NCBI RefSeq assembly: GCF_040581485.1
Contig: NC_090132.1
Span: 24,873,911 to 24,937,910, forward strand
Origin: Linepithema humile
Taxonomy: Eukaryota; Arthropoda; Insecta; Hymenoptera; Formicidae
Direction: 5' to 3'
DNA: 64,000 nt
Both the position numbers and the translations under genes were made by a program. Below are positions 58,949 to 64,000 of this stretch, in pieces. Numbering within the stretch: position 1 is the first letter of the stretch; each line of letters opens with the position of its first letter. The notes under the pieces were generated by a model. The model had not been told where the DNA came from, made no database searches, and saw only the letters and a list, made by a program, of their open reading frames with translations.

Positions 58949-61900
58949 CTGCAAACACATAAAACTCGGTCAATCGTTTTATATATGTCTAGGAAAAATA
59001 TAGCCATACCGAACACGCTCGATACACAAATCAAGTCAGTTTACGCGACAGGCAGCTTCAAGCTAATAAAATAACTCGAGCGGAAAGTTATAATTAGACC
59101 ACTGCGTATATCATGCAGTTTTACGTCGCATAGTGAGATTATATATATCTTCGATGTTTAATATGTGTTTGGCGTATCTTCTATTGTTTAAAATATTAGA
59201 ATGATTGAGAGAGAAAGTTTTTAATTAATTTTCGTCGTCGATTCAAACTCGTATTTTTCACATGTTGACGACAGAAAGGAGGTGAGTCGGTTCCTACGCG
59301 ATATAAACAAATGTATTATTAGCACACACTGCTATTGTTGTTCGCCCCGGTGTTCATGTATTAGAGATACATATATTCAGCTCTTGCGCCTGAGAGCTGA
59401 ATACCAGAATCACCGAGGCTCAATCTGTTATTTTTTTTATTCATGAAAAACGAGCAGCGGAAAATTGTTGCCGACGATATAAAACGTTGCGATAGACGAA
59501 ACGAACAAGCAGCAGTATGTGCATTGCGGCGAACCAGTTCGCTTCGATTCGAATACGGCCATTTGTTTCCTCTTGTAAGAAATCCTGCGGGCGACAAGAG
59601 GATACAAACGCTTTAAAGATATAAAGCGCATCTTGTATAACAGCTTTATATCTTCCTTACGTTCGCGAGACAAAAAGGTAACGATTTTGTCTGTGCCTCT
59701 TTTCAAAAGCGGCTGGATACTGGCAGACAATAACGTAAGCCCATTAGTTCTCAAATGATGTTAGCCTATCATTACGTTCGTGAGAAAAGAAAAATTTTGC
59801 ATAACAATTTTGTGTAGCAAGTACATAAAAACTGAAAATGGAATAAATTTTGTGTAAATATAAAAATCTCAAAATTTATATGTATTTTTTTTTACATTTT
59901 AATAATTCTTTTAATTATCAGTTTTATGTGTGAGCTCGAATCTATATTTTCGTTATTAAATTAACGTTCTTCAATATTTATCATAAATCGGAATTGCGAC
60001 GATATAAAAATATATTTACAATTATCTTCAGTCAATATTGCATTGACTTCAGCAATATCTACAATCATTGAGGAGATACATTTGTCTCTGCAAGCTGGCT
60101 TTGCATTTCCGCGAAATATCACCGCGAGATTTACAATCCGATGTGTAAATCCTCGTGCAGGTGCGGTTATATTTGCATTTTTATCTCGGGGAAAAACTTG
60201 ACTTGAATCGAGATGTAAGAAATTGAGGAGCTTCTACGTATTATGCAAGTGCATATCACTTTCGCGCGCAGCATGCTCAGCAGCTCGGGAGCATAGTCTT
60301 ACGAAGTTCTGGTGGAAAAAAAGAACGGAAGGAATTTCAAGGCGCAGCCTGCGGTGCACCGCACGGAAAATAATCTCGCGGAAAATTGTCAACTGCAACC
60401 AGGAATTTTATTACGTTGTCTCGGCAGCGACGGCGGAGCGACGAGACGAGTCTTCTTCTCCTCTTCTACGTCCGCAGCCGCTTTCCGCAAAACAATCTAC
60501 TCCTATGTGCCCTTCAGTCCTCCACATTTTTATATGACGCAAGAACGTAACTCATGAGAAAGAAAGTAATATATCCGGAGGGTCAAAAGATGATACATAG
60601 CGAAATATGATCATATTTTGTAACGTTATTATTGATATTAGAAAGAGATCATAAAGAATAATATTACAATAATACAATCGACGATATTATAAATTATATT
60701 AATTTCAATTGAAGGGAATTTTCCACGAAATTTTAATTTTAATTTTATTCAAGAAATTCGATAAATATGAAAAATATGGTTTACTGTATTTAAAAACACG
60801 CTCTGCTTATATTCCTCGTCATTAATTAATATCATTGTGCTCTTATAATGATAAATTAGAATAGATATGCTAGAAAAAGAGAATAATGTACTCAGTTAGT
60901 TATGCATTTGTCTTTGCATGCGGTAAAGAAGAAAAGCGTAGTTTGTTCCGACAGGCAATCCCTAATTCACATAACAGCGACGGTGGCCAGCAATGAGCCA
61001 GAGATTTCTTTAATATAAATAATAATAATTCTACATTATTGACTTGACAATCATTATATAAGATAACAGCTACCAAGCGGCCAAAATCTCAAAGTGAAAA
61101 GCGCTTTCACGCAAATAATACGTTGTCTCATATTTATAACAATGGCATACTGACAGTGAAACATATTGACCGTATTTACGTCGAGTTTTTAGCCGCCAGT
61201 GATCTACAATCATAATAAGCGTGTGTCTCGTGTCCATCATACATCACTAGTAGATATGTGACAGCAAACGTGTTGAATAGTATTCACTAATTCCTGCTAA
61301 TACCTTAACATTGTATTTTAAAGTTCACCAGTGGTTCAACTTTCTGATCAGTTTATCGAGAGACGTATTTCGATATTCTCCATTATTTCCGCTAAATCTC
61401 AAAAGTAGCAATATCATTTTTCTCCGCGTATTTTATCCCGCAAGGATAATGGTATGCGTTATAATGAGAATTAAACGTAATAACGTGATTGTACAGCGTT
61501 AATTACATTCTTTCCAATGTGAAAGATTGTCAGTTACAAAATTTCAACACAGATATACACAAACCACACGTAAAGAATAAATCAAATAATCCAAGTGCAA
61601 CAATGCAAAATATATATCACCCATTTACTGCCGTAAATGTTTCGGTTATATCGCATGGAAAAACGAAAAGTCTTTATAACAATGGATTGGAAGATAGCAT
61701 GGAAGATAGCTATGGCTTCCTATGCGCCTGTTTTGCGTTGTTATTCGCTTAAAAGGGTAATGGCATAAAAACTGGCATAAAATGGTATTAAAATTCTAAA
61801 CGTTATTATGATAAGTGAAAACTTTACTACAAAAACTGTGAAACACTGTGCGTGACAATTGTGACATGTACCTTTATAAAATATGAATAACAAGAATGCT

Positions 61901-64000
61901 CGTTAATTTTCAGAAAATAAAAAAGAGCTGAAGGATTAAAGTATTGTTATTCAACTCGTTGACAATATAAATGTAGATAATGTCTATAGCTGCTAAATAT
62001 TTTCCGATAAATTCCTGATACACCGCTGAAGTTCCACTTCCTGTTATGTACACCGTCATTATTTCATGAAAAAAGGCGCAATAGCATGTCATCGATTTTC
62101 CCGAACATAAGTTTCTAATCGCGGAAACAATGTAGATCTACGAATTATTACAAAATACATCAGAGATTATTCGATATGTAAGATGAAAAAATGAATGTTT
62201 CTACAATAATTTACTAAAATCGTGGTGATGTAATTTTTTTCGACGCGAAGCGATAAAATTACATTCGACGAGATTCGCGATTACGCGACAGTACATTGAA
62301 CTGGTTGAAACTATAATTGAGACGACGACACGGGAGATTCAGATTCCAAACAGTCTGAAACAGTATTTAACGTTACACCGAGAGTTTACGAGGAACGGGA
62401 GAAGTTTCATTGGAGTGCGTTACGCACAGACAACTATCGCGCAGATCGCAGATTGCGTCCGCAGAATCGCGCAGAGTACATATCTAGCGCGGTATCGCGA
62501 TATTGATATCGCGTATACATAAACGAAATAATGCGGTATGCAGGAAGGCATAGAAATGTAACGCACGTAATATCGATGTCATCTTTAATGACAATTCACC
62601 GTCACGTCGCCGATATGATGCGCGGTATTGCCTGTTGCTGCAACGACACATCTCGTCGAGCCTCGGAAAATTTGCATAAAACGATACTCCCGCCGTACGG
62701 GAGAATTCGACGTATATAACTTTCCTCTTCGAACTATCTCGAAACTACCCGACTTTCGATAACACATCGAACGTTTGTTGGCGGCCGCAGCCAGCCTCTC
62801 TGAATCGCCGAGACTCCTGTAAGAACTTCCCGCCCAGGAAATTCCACAGCGCAATAAACGTTAGGTACACCTATTGAATTCGCAAAGGTCCTTCGGGAAA
62901 GATGCTATAACTGTCCGAGGCCACTTCGGAGAATTCCTTCTCTATTTCCCCGCACGCGCGTCGCTCCCTTTGAAATTCAGTTCCGACGTTTTCGAATCAG
63001 CATATTGTACGTATCGACGCGCGCGATTGTATTGTGTGTAGACTGAGATACCGAAGAAATATATGCGGGGCGAAATAATGCTTCGGCTACGCGGAGAGCG
63101 GTTGAAAAGCAGTATGCTCGGCGGACAAGCTTTTAGACTGCGTACGAAGATTTTCCATGGTCGCGTATGAATTTTACGAGGAATCCGCTTTCGCGATCCA
63201 GTATCGTACGAGTAAACCATCCGAAATATCACGAGGATTTGTCAATAATATTCCCCACCAGTGCCTATGTTTCACTCACGGCCGAAATTCCCGCTCGCGT
63301 CTCCCATTCAAGGATTTAATCTAACGCATAATTCACAGCCCGATCTCAATTCACAATTCTCAATCCGACGCGATTCTTATTCGATTCTCGCGCGGGCATC
63401 AATCTTTGTCTCGCACTTGAAAAGCAATTACGTTGAAATTGTTCATCTCACAAGTAACTTTCTCGATCGTTAAAGAGCCGCCCGGAGGAAGAAAGTGAAA
63501 AAGAAAAATCCCGATCTTACCGCACATTTCTAACGCCTCGAATGGCTGCGAGAGGCACCGCGGTTCTTCAAGAACCGTTTTCATCCGCCTACTACTTGCG
63601 AATACAAAAAAGAAAAGATGAAAGACTTTCTAATTGCGTATTATGTAATACGTCTGACCAAAGTGGCCGAGGTGTGTGAATCATCATAATTGTCTTGTAG
63701 GTGCGTCTAACAGATATCTAATCAAGATCGACCTACATGGATTTGTACAAAGATATTATCGCTTTTATGATACAACTCTTTTCGAAACTTCGAGTGTTTA
63801 GAAAAATTTAATCTTTGATCTGCATATATTTGTGGCTAAATATAAAAACAATCGATATCACTTTGTGATCGAAATAAGTAACAATAAGCTCTCTTGTAGA
63901 AATTTTATGACTAAAAATAAAGTCACAATCCGAATTTGACTTTGACCTGGAAATATTTCTAGCTCTTTTATGAAAAATTATGTTTGTTAAAACTTGCTGT
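58949..64000 (-). other. 5' side of the IGFBP exon: intron or upstream sequence without recognised exon
   Basis: The IGFBP exon enters in phase 2, so an upstream exon carrying the start codon, signal peptide and first IGFBP cysteines must exist on the minus strand to the right. I looked for a cysteine-rich minus-strand segment followed by a donor and saw none, so it probably lies beyond the window. The region is mixed AT-rich and moderately GC sequence. It contains open frames of 60-105 codons on both strands without recognisable motifs, and a short direct repeat at about 61690-61715 (TGGAAGATAGC twice). Confidence 0.55.

Overview
The window is 64 kb of a eukaryotic, very probably insect, nuclear genome. 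An ant or another hymenopteran is my best guess. The signs are intron-rich DNA of very low gene density, AT-rich stretches alternating with CpG-rich islands, long (AG)n, (TA)n and (CT)n microsatellites, and a decayed mariner-type transposase. No bacterial, organellar or viral gene layout is visible. Species and clade are inferences.

Only one gene can be supported with confidence. It lies on the minus strand and is spread over almost half the window. Exon 58806-58948 encodes the second half of an N-terminal IGFBP domain. Exon 31457-31684 encodes a six-cysteine segment. Splice phases (2 in, 1/1 at the junction, 1 out) and the cysteine order fit the N-terminus of CRIM1 (cysteine-rich motor neuron 1), a membrane protein that binds BMPs. 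The intron between them is 27.1 kb. The signal-peptide exon should lie to the right, beyond 64000 or unrecognised. The chordin/VWC-type exons should lie to the left, beyond position 1 or unrecognised. The window is therefore mostly intron of this gene.

The far left (about 240-2155) is a large imperfect palindrome with arms of about 950 bp around a centre near 1200. Each arm holds the same pair of exon-like segments with good splice signals, facing outward. The two copies differ by indels, and one reading frame that is open in the left arm meets a stop in the right arm.

A second, smaller fold-back (about 44808-45157) is built from the 3' end of a mariner transposase. Its arms are an inverted duplication of the transposase C-terminus, and its loop holds the DLAPSDYH-like motif.

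The rest is non-coding sequence as far as I can see: CpG-rich islands near 8.2-8.8 kb and 40.9-41.8 kb, purine-rich tracts near 4.7-5.2, 13.8-14.3, 21.9-22.1 and 44.0-44.15 kb, and several microsatellites, the largest an uninterrupted (AG)88. I found no tRNA, rRNA, known microRNA or CRISPR. I found no new multi-gene system; the palindromes are the most unusual structures.
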